The notes beneath the pieces were generated by a model. It did not search any database. It worked only from the letters and a program-made list of their open reading frames with translations, and was not told the origin of the DNA. Shown here one piece after another: positions 45,083 through 54,159 of a DNA stretch of 64,000 nt; position 1 is the stretch's first letter; each line of letters opens with the position of its first letter. Source of the stretch: Vibrio bivalvicida (GTDB lineage: Bacteria > Pseudomonadota > Gammaproteobacteria > Enterobacterales > Vibrionaceae); NCBI RefSeq assembly GCF_001399455.2, contig NZ_LLEI02000032.1:62001-126000 (forward strand), written 5' to 3'. The position numbers and the translations under genes are program-made.

Positions 45083-45117
45083 GGTGTTATTGCTTGTTGA
45101 GCATGCTCAATAACACC
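45083..45117. promoter_or_regulatory. Nested inverted repeats upstream of the ACP-FAAL-PlsC gene
   Basis: Outer arms GGTGTTATTG (45083-45092) and CAATAACACC (45108-45117) are perfect 10-bp complements. Overlapping them is a second perfect palindrome, TTGAGCATGCTCAA (45097-45110). The two folds are mutually exclusive on one strand. It lies 35 bases upstream of the gene start on the minus strand. Operator or leader hairpin; regulator unknown. Confidence 0.55.
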
Positions 45118-45321
45118 ACAATCATAGGGATATGTTTGAAGTGTAGTTAACCCACCATTAAAGCGGGCATAAAAACCGCCTGTGACCCAGTCTCTGTTTC
45201 TACTTTCTGCACAAATTTATAGTAGATGCCTGTTCAAAAAAATACACCACCACACCCATAATCTATATATTGAGCGTATTATCATCTAAATTTGTAGGTA
45301 AGGTTCGTCAAGGTATAAACA

Positions 45322-46086
45322 ATGAGTAAACTCACACTATCAATCCTACTGTTATCTTTCTCAATATTGTGTTCAGCTCATGCTAATGAAAGGGTGGTCA
45401 GGCTTGTCGTCGGAGACTGGGAACCATATACAAGTAGCCAAAACAACCCAAACTACAAAATTTCTGAAACACTCGTAAAGGCTGCATACGCGACACAGGG
45501 CTATGAAGTGCAAATAGATTACCACCCTTGGACTCGTGCTTATCGTTATGCTCAAACAGATAGATACGATGGTACATTTCCTTGGTTTAAAAACAGTGAG
45601 CGCGAAGAACTGTTCTTGTTTTCAAGCCCTCTGTTCGTACAAAAAATCGTGTTTTTCTATCACATGAATAGCCGCTTTGCCTGGCAAGATATCGCTGATC
45701 TCAACAATTTTCGGATAGGCGCAACCCAAGAATATGAAGTAACGCGTTTAATGCAGTCAAACGGGATAGAGCTTGAAGTTTCTAACTCTGATGATGTGAA
45801 CTTTATTAAGCTTGGTAAATATAGAATCGACGCTTACCCTGCTGGACTTGAACGCGGATATTATATGATGGGTAACATCCTTCCTGCGATACAAATAAAC
45901 CAGCTTAAGGTTCACCCTAAGCCCATAATTGAAAATGACATGTTTGTGATGTTTTCTAAGCAAAATATTAAGCGGAGTAAACGACTCAGTGAAGCACTGC
46001 GCATCGGAATCGAAAGTTTGATTGAATCTGGTGAGTATCAAGTGATCATTGACGTAGAGAAGCAGATTAGGCCGGAGTTTCCATAA
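45322..46086 (+). CDS. Periplasmic solute-binding-like protein (SBP_bac_3)
   Basis: A 254-residue exported protein: signal peptide 1-21 (LCSAHA|NE), then a type-II periplasmic binding fold (RLVVGDWEPYTSSQN, TRAYRYAQTDRYDGTFPWFKNSEREELFLFSSPLFVQKIVFFYH). It stands alone, with no permease or ATPase nearby, which is common for this group in vibrios; ligand unknown. The divergent gene is the ACP-FAAL-PlsC protein. A terminator follows. Confidence 0.85.
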   Translation: MSKLTLSILLLSFSILCSAHANERVVRLVVGDWEPYTSSQNNPNYKISETLVKAAYATQGYEVQIDYHPWTRAYRYAQTDRYDGTFPWFKNSEREELFLFSSPLFVQKIVFFYHMNSRFAWQDIADLNNFRIGATQEYEVTRLMQSNGIELEVSNSDDVNFIKLGKYRIDAYPAGLERGYYMMGNILPAIQINQLKVHPKPIIENDMFVMFSKQNIKRSKRLSEALRIGIESLIESGEYQVIIDVEKQIRPEFP

Positions 46087-46088
46087 AA

Positions 46089-46113
46089 ATGCCCGCACAA
46101 GGCGGGCATACCG
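46089..46113. terminator. Bidirectional terminator between the solute-binding protein and the S9 peptidase
   Basis: ATGCCCGC / GCGGGCAT with a 5-nt loop; on the minus strand it is followed by a clear T-run, so it serves the peptidase gene best. Confidence 0.85.
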
Positions 46114-46130
46114 ATAACTTGGTTACATTT

Positions 46131-48296
46131 TTACTCTTCGTTAAGCAGATCTAAGAAAAAGGCGTATTCAAGCGCGTCTTCTCGCAGACGCTTGAAGCGA
46201 CCAGATGCACCACCATGACCCGCCTCCATATCTGTTTTAAACAGCAGCACATTATCATCCGTTTTCAGTTCTCGCAATTTCGCGACCCATTTCATAGGCT
46301 CAAAATACTGAACTTGAGAATCGTGCAAGCCCGTTGTCACTAACATATTCGGATAACTCTGCGCTTTGACGTTGTCGTACGGTGAGTAGCTCAGCATGTA
46401 ATCGTAGTATGGCTTGTCATTCGGGTTACCCCATTCATCGTATTCATTGGTTGTCAGGGGAATAGACTCATCCAGCATGGTTGTAACCACGTCCACAAAC
46501 GGGACATGGGCACCAATACCTCGATACAGCTCAGGTGCTTGATTTATAACGGCCCCCATTAATAAACCACCCGCAGAACCACCGACGGCAAACACTTTGC
46601 CTTTGGCACCATAACCGGCTTCCGTTAAGCCTTTAGTAACATCGATGAAGTCATTGAATGTATTTTGTTTGGTCAGTTTTTTACCGTCTTCATACCAGGG
46701 TCTTCCCAGCATTTCAGAGCCACGGATATGCGCTATCGCATAGACGAATCCGCGATCCAACAGGCTCAAACGCGCTGAACCAAAAGTAGGATCGATTGTG
46801 TGACCGTATGAGCCATAACCGTATTGATAGATAGGATTCGTGCCGTCTTTTTTGAACTTATCCTTGCGATAAACCAGCGAAACTGGCACTTTCTGCCCAT
46901 CTCGAGCGGTGATCATGATACGTTCAGATTGGTAGTTATCAGCATCAAAATCACCAAGCACTGGCGTTTGCTTCATGATTTCGGATTCACCTGATTCTAG
47001 GTCGAAATCATAATACGTCCCCGGCGTCGTCAGACTACTATAGTAAATACGAACCTTTGAGCTATCGAGCTCTCGGTTGCCAGTCATGTAAGACGCAAAC
47101 GCCGTGTCGTTAAAGGCTAATGGAAACTCCTTGCCCGTCGAAAGCTGACGCACCTTAACCGTGGTTAAGCCGTCTTTACGCTGCTCATAAACTAAATGCT
47201 CCTCAAACAGCGTAAAATCGACCAGTTGAGTTTTATCATCCGCGGCAATCACGTCCTGCCATTTCGAACGGTCATGCATCTGATCCTTATGCACTTTCAT
47301 TAAACGAAAGTTCACAGCCTGATAGTTGGTGTAGATAAAATACCAGTCGTTAAGCTTGGCGATGCTGTACTCAATGCCTTCCTCTCTCGGGTAGAAAGGT
47401 TCAGCCTTGGCTTTGGGATCATTGGCGTCAATGACAGACACCCCACTTGTCTCTGTACTTGAGTGGAAGATGTAAACTTGTTCGCCGTCTTTACTCTTGC
47501 CTAAAGACATGTAATACGCGCTGTCATCTTCTTGGTAAATCAGCTCATCACTGCTTTGTGGCGTGCCTAGCACATGACGATAGACTTGGTAGCCCAGTAA
47601 GGTTTGAGGATCTTTCTTGATGTAGTAGAAAGCTTGATTGTCATTTTGCCAAGCCACACCGCTCGACGCCCCTTCAACTTCATCTTTGAGGTATTCGCCA
47701 GTGGCAATATCTTTGATTCTAATGGTGTAAATGCGGCGGCTCAGGGTATCTTCACCGTACGCCAACAAATTCTCATTTGGGCTAACGTACAAGCCACCCG
47801 TACTGAAAAATTCGTGCTCTTTCGCGAGTTCATTGACATCTAAGATAACGCTCTTATCTGTCCCTGAGTAATCTTTGGCGCGCTGATAGATAGGGTACTC
47901 ATTATCGCCAGATACTTCGTTCGAATAGAAATAGCTCCCTTCTCTTACAGGAACTGAACTATCATCTTTTGCAATACGCCCTTTAATCTCTTGGTATAAT
48001 TTTTGCTGTAGCTGTTCAGTGTGTTCCAACACCAAATCCGAGTATTGATTTTCTTTTTCTAGATGCGCCAAGATCTCAGGATCTTTTCGCTCGTCGTCAC
48101 GCATCCAGTAGTAGTTATCTATACGACGCTCACCGTGATTATTAAGCGCATAGGGTTCTTTCTTGGCCACAGGAGCCGGAACTTGCTGAACCGCGAGTTC
48201 TAATTGAGGAGGTTGAGCCACAGTCTGAACTCCTTGATAACTGCACCCGGCAATAAACGCCACAGATACAGCTAATGTAGTTAAGGGAAAACGCAT
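46131..48296 (-). CDS. S9 family prolyl oligopeptidase / oligopeptidase B lipoprotein
   Basis: A 721-residue serine peptidase. The N-terminus MRFPLTTLAVSVAFIAGC is a lipoprotein signal, so the enzyme is exported, unlike cytosolic oligopeptidase B. Residues about 45-440 form the beta-propeller (NNHGERRIDNYYWMRDDERKDPE is the oligopeptidase B signature region). About 450-715 is the catalytic alpha/beta-hydrolase domain with GGSAGGLLMGAV (nucleophile Ser about 572), the Asp in TTGLHDSQVQYFEP and the His in EAGHGGASGR. It would cut short peptides after basic or Pro residues in the periplasm, complementing peptide uptake. Convergent with the solute-binding gene. Confidence 0.92.
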   Translation of the reverse strand: MRFPLTTLAVSVAFIAGCSYQGVQTVAQPPQLELAVQQVPAPVAKKEPYALNNHGERRIDNYYWMRDDERKDPEILAHLEKENQYSDLVLEHTEQLQQKLYQEIKGRIAKDDSSVPVREGSYFYSNEVSGDNEYPIYQRAKDYSGTDKSVILDVNELAKEHEFFSTGGLYVSPNENLLAYGEDTLSRRIYTIRIKDIATGEYLKDEVEGASSGVAWQNDNQAFYYIKKDPQTLLGYQVYRHVLGTPQSSDELIYQEDDSAYYMSLGKSKDGEQVYIFHSSTETSGVSVIDANDPKAKAEPFYPREEGIEYSIAKLNDWYFIYTNYQAVNFRLMKVHKDQMHDRSKWQDVIAADDKTQLVDFTLFEEHLVYEQRKDGLTTVKVRQLSTGKEFPLAFNDTAFASYMTGNRELDSSKVRIYYSSLTTPGTYYDFDLESGESEIMKQTPVLGDFDADNYQSERIMITARDGQKVPVSLVYRKDKFKKDGTNPIYQYGYGSYGHTIDPTFGSARLSLLDRGFVYAIAHIRGSEMLGRPWYEDGKKLTKQNTFNDFIDVTKGLTEAGYGAKGKVFAVGGSAGGLLMGAVINQAPELYRGIGAHVPFVDVVTTMLDESIPLTTNEYDEWGNPNDKPYYDYMLSYSPYDNVKAQSYPNMLVTTGLHDSQVQYFEPMKWVAKLRELKTDDNVLLFKTDMEAGHGGASGRFKRLREDALEYAFFLDLLNEE

Positions 48297-48955
48297 CTAT
48301 CGATCCTTAAAAGCGTCCATTAAGCTGACTTATCCCACTCAGTGAACGCATCTGTAAAACAGCCTAGATAGTGAAGCACTACTGTTATAAAACTCAGCAA
48401 CGACTCACCAATATCTTATATTTAACAAACAGTTACGCTATCAAACATACATTCAAGGTTCAAATGGTATGAACGGTTATTATGTTGAAAGTGAGCGATT
48501 ACTGACAAGCTTGAATCTCACAGGAGTGGGACTTAACTCTATAGATACACATCATTTAAGTCATACATCGACCAGGTTTCTGTACCATATCCGAGCGAAA
48601 TCCATAAGTTGGCCAATAAAAATACCTCATAGGCGCAAGCCTTGTATCTAAAGGCGAACCTGTCATCTTATGGCTAACTAAAAAACCAGTGCCATATTTC
48701 AGTGTTTATAAAAATCAATTTATCTCTTTATATCAAAATCTTAGTCAATCACCCTCACATCTAATATGAACATTAATGATCATTGCAGAGAATGAATAAA
48801 TAAAAATTAATAACTATTAATGATCATTAGCAAGCATTCATTTTCCTCTCGCCATAGAGTTCCAGATAGCAACTAGGCGCATATAGGCAATTTTATCTAT
48901 AGCGCAAGGAGTGCTAACAAGAAGAGTTCACAACAACTAGGCGAGAAGAAAAACT
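48297..48955. other. Divergent intergenic region upstream of the S9 peptidase and the secreted hydrolase
   Basis: 659 AT-rich bases with no gene I can support. The only clear structure is a pair of identical palindromic sites at 48772-48784 and 48816-48828, 130-185 bases before the hydrolase gene. Confidence 0.7.
48772..48828. promoter_or_regulatory. Twin palindromic sites upstream of the secreted hydrolase gene
   Basis: ATTAATGATCATT occurs twice, starting at 48772 and 48816, 44 bp apart (about four helical turns). The core AATGATCATT is a perfect palindrome; in the second copy the palindrome extends to TAATGATCATTA. Two in-phase dyads suggest cooperative binding of a dimeric regulator. I cannot name it. 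Confidence 0.6.
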
Positions 48956-50911
48956 ATGAAATTAAACAAGTTTGTATTGGGTATGACATTTTTGACGGGC
49001 AGTGCATGGGGTGCAGCGGATACCAATCACTGTAATCCATTGGCGAGCGATTCATGCGGTTTACCATGGCCAAGCAATCAAGCGTTTACAAAAGAGGATA
49101 GCCAGTCAGAGACTGGGGTTCGTATTAACATAAAGAATGCGGTGTTTTCCGACAGCTTTGTTCAAGAACTCCCTAAGAACTTTACCCCTGAAGATATTGT
49201 CAATGGTAAAACCGGATTCTCAGTTGCCGCTCCCGTACTTTTTGAATTTCACCAACCATTTGATGTATCAAGCCTACCTGAAGATGGTGGTAACACCGTT
49301 CAGGTTTTCGACTTCAGCATCGACCAAAACGTGCCTGTTGCTCCTTTATCCAGCAAGCCAGCGGATGTCAAAGACGACGATAGCCACGTACTCTCCGTCT
49401 ACCCAAGAGCAAGATTTAACTATGGCAATACACACATTGCGGTGGTCACTAACAAGCTGAAAAGTGAAAGCGGTGAGCACTTCCATCCTTCCAAAGGAGT
49501 GAAACAAGCACTGAGCCAAGATGGGTCAGAGCTATCCAATTTCTACGAACCTTACATTGAGTATCTTGAAGCTAAGGGCATCGAAAGAGAGGAGATCCTT
49601 TCTCTGACCGTTTTCACGACTGTCACCAAGGAAGATGCAACCAAGCAATTCGCACCATTAAAGGAGCAAGTGCTTCAGACAGCACCAAAGGTTGAATTTG
49701 ATTGGGATAACTCTGGCTATGTGCATGACAGTAATGAAGTGGTTTATTCGCTAAAGGGACGCTTGCAATCTCAGGATTTCCGAGACAAGCAAACAGGCCG
49801 AATCACCGATAAGTCACGTGATGTCTGGTTAGACTTTACTATCTTATTTCCTAAAGACGCGCTATCACACTCAACCCCTGTTGTTATCTACGCCCACGGA
49901 CTTAATGGCAACCAGTCAAAAGCCAGTTCCATTGCGGCACCAGCGCTTGAAGATGGCCATGCTGTTATCGCCATTGACTGGGTATGGCATGGCTCCAGAG
50001 CGGAAGATGATTCTGGGCAAGTAAGTTCAATCATGACCCCGGAAAATGCGGCAGGCCTGCCGGGTGGAGCCGTGCAAAGTAACCTTGATATGCACACTCT
50101 CCTTAATGCAATCAACACATCTTTACAGGAGCTGGACTTCTTACCTTCGCCAGATGGTGTGCCTGACTTAGACAAAACTAAGATAACTTTCCTTGGAACT
50201 TCAATGGGCACGATTCTAGGGCACGGATTCCTATCAACTACCTCCGGTCAAGGCTTGAATGGTGGCTTCCTACAAGTACCCGGCACAAACTTTAGCCGCA
50301 TTCTCACCAACTCGGTCACTTATACTATTGACACAGTGTCTTGGCAAAGTGTTGTCCCTGAATCCGCCAAGGGCTCAGAAGCCTCTCTCTTCTGGTCTAT
50401 GATGCAGACAGAATTTGACATCGGCGAAGGCGTTAGTTATTTGGAAGATAAAACCACTCCAATTGGCATGGTATATGGTCTAAGAGACAGTCTGGTGCCG
50501 CCATATACAGGTGAAGCACTCGCAGAATTAGGCAATCTTCCGTTAATTGAACCTGTCCTTGAAACACGCGAGTATCTAGAAACAACACCTGACTATCGCT
50601 CTGGCGATGGTGCATTGCAAATCAATGGGGATCATTTGGTGTTTGAGAAAGAAGAAGCCATTGAAAGCTATAAACATTGGTTACTGTCGGTGACTAACGC
50701 TGACCCTTTGCCTAGATACGATTACGTCTTCCCTGAAAGCTTAGAAAGCTATCAAGCTGGCACTCAGGTTCTTCAGGAAAAAGATGGCAACATTTACCAA
50801 TGTCTGGATGGTCAAGCCAGCGGCTATTGTCAGCAGTGGTCAGAATCTGCCAATCAATATGAACCGGGCGTCGGCTTGTATTGGGAAATGGCGTGGAAAC
50901 TGGTTCCATAA
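48956..50911 (+). CDS. Secreted alpha/beta hydrolase (lipase/esterase-like) with C-terminal chitin-binding-like module
   Basis: A 651-residue exported protein with signal peptide 1-19 (GSAWGA). The N-terminal domain [19 protein letters not shown] and the FxxPFD-type region resemble large extracellular bacterial lipases of the VolA/Pla-1 kind, although there is no lipobox. The hydrolase core contains [16 protein letters not shown], the nucleophile elbow [11 protein letters not shown] (Ser416), a likely Asp in GLRDSLVPP and a His near GDHLVFE. Residues 599-651 are a compact module with two Cys and aromatic residues (YQAGTQV, IYQC, YCQQWS, YEPGVG, WEMAW) typical of carbohydrate-binding modules on vibrio chitin-associated proteins. 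Substrate unknown; ester or lipid hydrolysis on particle or chitin surfaces is an inference. Confidence 0.85.
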   Translation: MKLNKFVLGMTFLTGSAWGAADTNHCNPLASDSCGLPWPSNQAFTKEDSQSETGVRINIKNAVFSDSFVQELPKNFTPEDIVNGKTGFSVAAPVLFEFHQPFDVSSLPEDGGNTVQVFDFSIDQNVPVAPLSSKPADVKDDDSHVLSVYPRARFNYGNTHIAVVTNKLKSESGEHFHPSKGVKQALSQDGSELSNFYEPYIEYLEAKGIEREEILSLTVFTTVTKEDATKQFAPLKEQVLQTAPKVEFDWDNSGYVHDSNEVVYSLKGRLQSQDFRDKQTGRITDKSRDVWLDFTILFPKDALSHSTPVVIYAHGLNGNQSKASSIAAPALEDGHAVIAIDWVWHGSRAEDDSGQVSSIMTPENAAGLPGGAVQSNLDMHTLLNAINTSLQELDFLPSPDGVPDLDKTKITFLGTSMGTILGHGFLSTTSGQGLNGGFLQVPGTNFSRILTNSVTYTIDTVSWQSVVPESAKGSEASLFWSMMQTEFDIGEGVSYLEDKTTPIGMVYGLRDSLVPPYTGEALAELGNLPLIEPVLETREYLETTPDYRSGDGALQINGDHLVFEKEEAIESYKHWLLSVTNADPLPRYDYVFPESLESYQAGTQVLQEKDGNIYQCLDGQASGYCQQWSESANQYEPGVGLYWEMAWKLVP

Positions 50912-50934
50912 TTCAGATGACCTGAATATGAAGA

Positions 50935-50970
50935 AAGCCTGCAATTTATGCGAACATATATTGCAGGCTT
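50935..50970. terminator. Stem-loop between the hydrolase gene and ffs
   Basis: AAGCCTGCAAT (50935-50945) and ATTGCAGGCTT (50960-50970) are perfect complements with a 14-nt loop. On the minus strand TTTCTTC follows, so it should end the SRP RNA transcript; it also follows the hydrolase gene on the plus strand. Confidence 0.8.
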
Positions 50971-50974
50971 CAAA

Positions 50975-51084
50975 TGGGTGGAAGCCCCAGCCACATCCCG
51001 GCACACAAGTCACTCGCTGCGGCTGCTTCCTTCCGGACCTGACCGAGTTCACGAGCTATTGTTGCGGGAGGACCAGGGCCTCCA
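50975..51084 (-). ncRNA. ffs: Signal recognition particle RNA (4.5S type)
   Basis: The minus strand carries the invariant apical SRP hairpin GGTCAGGTCCGGAAGGAAGC followed by AGCC, which binds Ffh and FtsY. The ends pair (5' GGAGGCCCTGG with 3' GGCTGGGGCTTCC) to make the long 4.5S-type rod, with the CCTCCCGCAAC and TGTGCCGGGATGT internal segments as in E. coli ffs. Length is about 110 nt; the ends are set by pairing and may be off by a few bases. Protein frames drawn through this region on either strand are spurious. Confidence 0.95.
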
Positions 51085-51094
51085 TAGATTCTGT

Positions 51095-51111
51095 TTCCTT
51101 AGCGTCGCTAA
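51095..51111. repeat. Palindrome in the ffs 5' leader
   Basis: CCTTAGCG-T-CGCTAAGG is a perfect 17-base inverted repeat located between the ffs promoter and the mature 5' end. In the precursor RNA it would form a hairpin next to the processing site. Confidence 0.8.
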
Positions 51112-51122
51112 GGAGTGGGAGG

Positions 51123-51151
51123 ATTATCAAACATCCGCAGGGGTATTTCAA
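51123..51151 (-). promoter_or_regulatory. Strong sigma70 promoter of ffs
   Basis: On the minus strand TTGAAA (51151-51146) and GATAAT (51128-51123) are spaced by exactly 17 bases. The start would be near 51116, giving a 5' extension of about 30 nt that must be trimmed (RNase P in E. coli). Confidence 0.8.
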
Positions 51152-51205
51152 GTCTATTACAGCAGAAATCGCCCTATTTCGCTTCAACTGCTTAGTGAGT
51201 GACCA

Positions 51206-53224
51206 TTAATTGAAGTAAAGGACGTTTTTATCGTCATTCAAATCTTCATTGGCAGACTGTTTCGACTGCTGTTTATGTTGATACATAGCCTCATCGGCTT
51301 CATTTAGAACTTCTTGTAAGCTCATAAATGTGCGCCTTGGCAAAGAGAGGCCAATTGCAATCGATACATCGAATGATAATTGCTGTTCTTGAGAAACAAA
51401 TGGAACTACTTGAAGTTTGTCGAGTACATTACATACGCTTTGTTTCTTGGCCTTTCCAACCAAAATAAACTCATCACCACCGATTCGATAGCAACGTCCT
51501 TTCCATACTTTTTCAATGTGCGTAGCGACACTTTTTAACACTTGGTCGCCCACCTCGTGCCCATATGTATCATTAATTTGCTTGAACCTATTTACATCGA
51601 GATAGATGACCGTGAGATCAGCATTTACACCACTGATAAACCTTTGATGCATAGAGCGACGATTCTTTAGACGAGTCAGAGGGTCGGTATTTGATTGGCT
51701 GTGCAAGTACAATGAGACAATAAGCATAAATCCAATGACCATAACAAAAAGGATATTGCTTTTTCGAGAAAAAGCCTGCTCTGCTTGAAGCGTGGCACGC
51801 CAGTTCGGTTGATAATCGTAGCGCTCTATAATAGATGCAGTATCAAGCATTTTAATCGCACGAGTAAACAGTGGGGCTAAACTTGCGCCAACCTCATTTT
51901 TAGCAAAACCAATCGCGACATCAGAACGATAGAAACTGCCAATCATTTGGTCTTCTTCTAACGGTAATAAATCACTAGATTCACGCAACTTTTTGTTGAA
52001 GCTTGCCTGACTTGTCGCCATGTAATCTATCTCTCCCCCCAGCAAGGCGGTATACATTTGCTGCGAAGTAGCAAAAGACTTTAGCTCTTTATTGGGTAAT
52101 AGTTGCGCAAGCAGATCAGCATAAAAATCATCTTTTAAGACGCCTATATCTTCAACGATCAGTTCTGACACATTGCTATAAACTGCATCTTTGTACCCTT
52201 CACGCTTGATCATAACGACTTCTGGAAAGTAATAAGGATCACTAAATTCCGCGATTTGCTTTCTAGGTTCAGACACGATTAAAGGGGCAATGATATCGAT
52301 CCGCTTAGCGACAAAGTCTTGGTACATGCTTTCCCATGTTTCATCAGCTGCGCTGACAACTTGACATTTAAGTAGCAAAATTTCACACGCCTGTTTAACG
52401 ACATCCGCACTAATGCCTGTCACTTGACCATTGTTATGGTACATCGCGTACTGTCCAACATGTTCAAGCTTCACTTTGTAGGTGCGATTGAGGTTTAAGT
52501 TGCTATCGATGACCGACTGGCGCAATGCTTGCTGACGAAGCTCGAACTGATATTGCTTTACTGATTGTCTCAGGCGTTTTTGTATTTCCGCGCTGTGTAT
52601 ATAAGCTTCGATGGATGTCAGCAAATCTCGGTGAACGTGCTTCGGCGCAATAATAGAGACAGGCTTTATAGACAGTTGGTTGTTTAACAACTGAGCATCA
52701 TAGCCTGCTAGCAACATCGGTTTCAGTTGGTTAATCGCATCAACAATACCGTCGACTTTTGTTGCTTCGAGTAACGCTTTAGCCTGTTCGTGCCCAGTGT
52801 ATTCAATCTGAGTAATATGCGGGTAATTAACCGCAATCAGCTCGCCGTATATTGTTCCTTCAGGAATACCTATGACATTCGCCGATTCTAAAGTGGCGTT
52901 GTGAGAACTGTATAGATAGGTAAACTCAATATTAGTCGGGCTAGAAAAGTCAAAATACTCCGCGCGTTCTTGAGTAAAGGTGACATTGGCAGCAAAGTCG
53001 GCTTGCCCGTGCTTTACTGCAAAAAGAATGTCACTAAAGCTTGGATAGTAAACATATTCAACTTGAAAACCGAAACGTTCAGAAACCGCGTCAAATAGGG
53101 TCCGTGTAACAAAATCATCGGCTTCAATTCCCACTTTATAGGCAGCACCACTCAGTGCAACTGGTGTAAACAGTACGCAAAAAATAAGCAGATTCGTTTG
53201 CCAGATTAGGCCCAACTTGCCCAT
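51206..53224 (-). CDS. Diguanylate cyclase with two periplasmic solute-binding sensor domains
   Basis: 672 aa from the ATG at 53224 (MGKLGLIWQTNLLIFCVL), the start of a good signal sequence; upstream in-frame codons are not supported. Two SBP_bac_3-type Venus-flytrap domains (about 27-240 and 255-485) are followed by a transmembrane helix (about 497-516) and a GGDEF domain (NTDPLTRLKNRRSMHQRF at its start, RIGGDEFILVG near 580). The GGDEF motif is intact, so c-di-GMP synthesis is expected. The RxxD inhibitory site normally five residues before GGDEF is absent (the segment reads WKGRCYRI). The periplasmic domains probably sense amino acids or similar ligands. Confidence 0.9.
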   Translation of the reverse strand: MGKLGLIWQTNLLIFCVLFTPVALSGAAYKVGIEADDFVTRTLFDAVSERFGFQVEYVYYPSFSDILFAVKHGQADFAANVTFTQERAEYFDFSSPTNIEFTYLYSSHNATLESANVIGIPEGTIYGELIAVNYPHITQIEYTGHEQAKALLEATKVDGIVDAINQLKPMLLAGYDAQLLNNQLSIKPVSIIAPKHVHRDLLTSIEAYIHSAEIQKRLRQSVKQYQFELRQQALRQSVIDSNLNLNRTYKVKLEHVGQYAMYHNNGQVTGISADVVKQACEILLLKCQVVSAADETWESMYQDFVAKRIDIIAPLIVSEPRKQIAEFSDPYYFPEVVMIKREGYKDAVYSNVSELIVEDIGVLKDDFYADLLAQLLPNKELKSFATSQQMYTALLGGEIDYMATSQASFNKKLRESSDLLPLEEDQMIGSFYRSDVAIGFAKNEVGASLAPLFTRAIKMLDTASIIERYDYQPNWRATLQAEQAFSRKSNILFVMVIGFMLIVSLYLHSQSNTDPLTRLKNRRSMHQRFISGVNADLTVIYLDVNRFKQINDTYGHEVGDQVLKSVATHIEKVWKGRCYRIGGDEFILVGKAKKQSVCNVLDKLQVVPFVSQEQQLSFDVSIAIGLSLPRRTFMSLQEVLNEADEAMYQHKQQSKQSANEDLNDDKNVLYFN

Positions 53225-53369
53225 AAGTCCCTTTTGAATAACTATATATATTCGATAACTTGCTCTTGAGATTAAAGCCCTGCCCAACCCGACCTGGGCG
53301 AATTTCAAACAATTCTGACACAACAAGTTGCCTATGCCAAGTGTGTGTTTAGTCAATACTAAAAGCTAT

Positions 53370-54110
53370 TTATATATCTTGATTCTCTTCTACGCTGCGC
53401 AGAATGTAGTCTGTCATCCAAGCCGTACCCAATAAACAGATCCACACCACAAACACCGGATTGGGGACTTCAATACTTGGCGAGACCACCAGCGCTGCGA
53501 ACCCAACCGTGGGTAAAGTCCAACAAAGTAACTTGCTCCAACGAAAAGTTTGCAATTTAGACAAGCTTTCCATAGAGGCCATGATTCCGGTGATACAAAG
53601 GGCAATCAAAGCCGCATAAGAGAGATCGGCTAACCATAGCGGCAGAATTAATCCAAGCGCCCACCAACTATGAGTGTTAGATGGTTTCCAGTGTGATGCC
53701 GCCCACCATATCACCGCGACAGCGCAAGTTTGAATTAAGGTCACGATGGGTTCTCCGGCGAGCTTACCGCCTGCTTGAGTGACCATAATTCCAATAAGCA
53801 AAGTAGCAACAATCAAAAAGCTAGTTAGAATCACACTTAGACTACTTCGTCGCGAAAAAGCCACCATAAGTAACGGGAACAAGACCCATAAACCAACAGA
53901 AAGTGTGATAGGCTGATGAGGAAGAGTGAGCCCATAGCTCGTCATTGCTGCCATTAATACTAGGCCAATAACGCCACCCTGAGGGAAAATCCAAAGCGCA
54001 GGAATGACCAGTGCTAATACCGGAATATCACCTTCGCTCAGGCTAATAGCTCGCGCACACACAACCGCTAACAAAGTTGTTACTAAGAATTGAAATGTTG
54101 AAAATACCAT
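53370..54110 (-). CDS. Hypothetical polytopic inner-membrane protein
   Basis: A 246-residue protein with about eight hydrophobic helices and short charged loops; no cofactor or transport motif that I recognise. The C-terminal TDYILRSVEENQDI is cytoplasmic in style. Divergent from the ATL gene and 145 bases upstream of the diguanylate cyclase on the same strand; it could be co-transcribed with it. Confidence 0.75.
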   Translation of the reverse strand: MVFSTFQFLVTTLLAVVCARAISLSEGDIPVLALVIPALWIFPQGGVIGLVLMAAMTSYGLTLPHQPITLSVGLWVLFPLLMVAFSRRSSLSVILTSFLIVATLLIGIMVTQAGGKLAGEPIVTLIQTCAVAVIWWAASHWKPSNTHSWWALGLILPLWLADLSYAALIALCITGIMASMESLSKLQTFRWSKLLCWTLPTVGFAALVVSPSIEVPNPVFVVWICLLGTAWMTDYILRSVEENQDI

Positions 54111-54159
54111 GCCCTCTCCCTATCCATTCCTTGGAAATCTGTACTAGGACACTGTCATT

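Noticed and set aside
48469..48651. A 60-residue frame in the gap upstream of the secreted hydrolase
   Set aside because: No convincing ribosome site, no domain, and composition like the surrounding non-coding DNA.
48772..48828. Twin AATGATCATT sites as Fur boxes
   Set aside because: The Fur consensus needs a 19-bp GATAATGATAATCATTATC-type site; these dyads lack the central bases and flanking arms.
50784..51209. Several protein-length frames on both strands between the secreted hydrolase and the diguanylate cyclase
   Set aside because: They run across the SRP RNA gene, its promoter and terminator, have no ribosome sites and no recognisable protein features.
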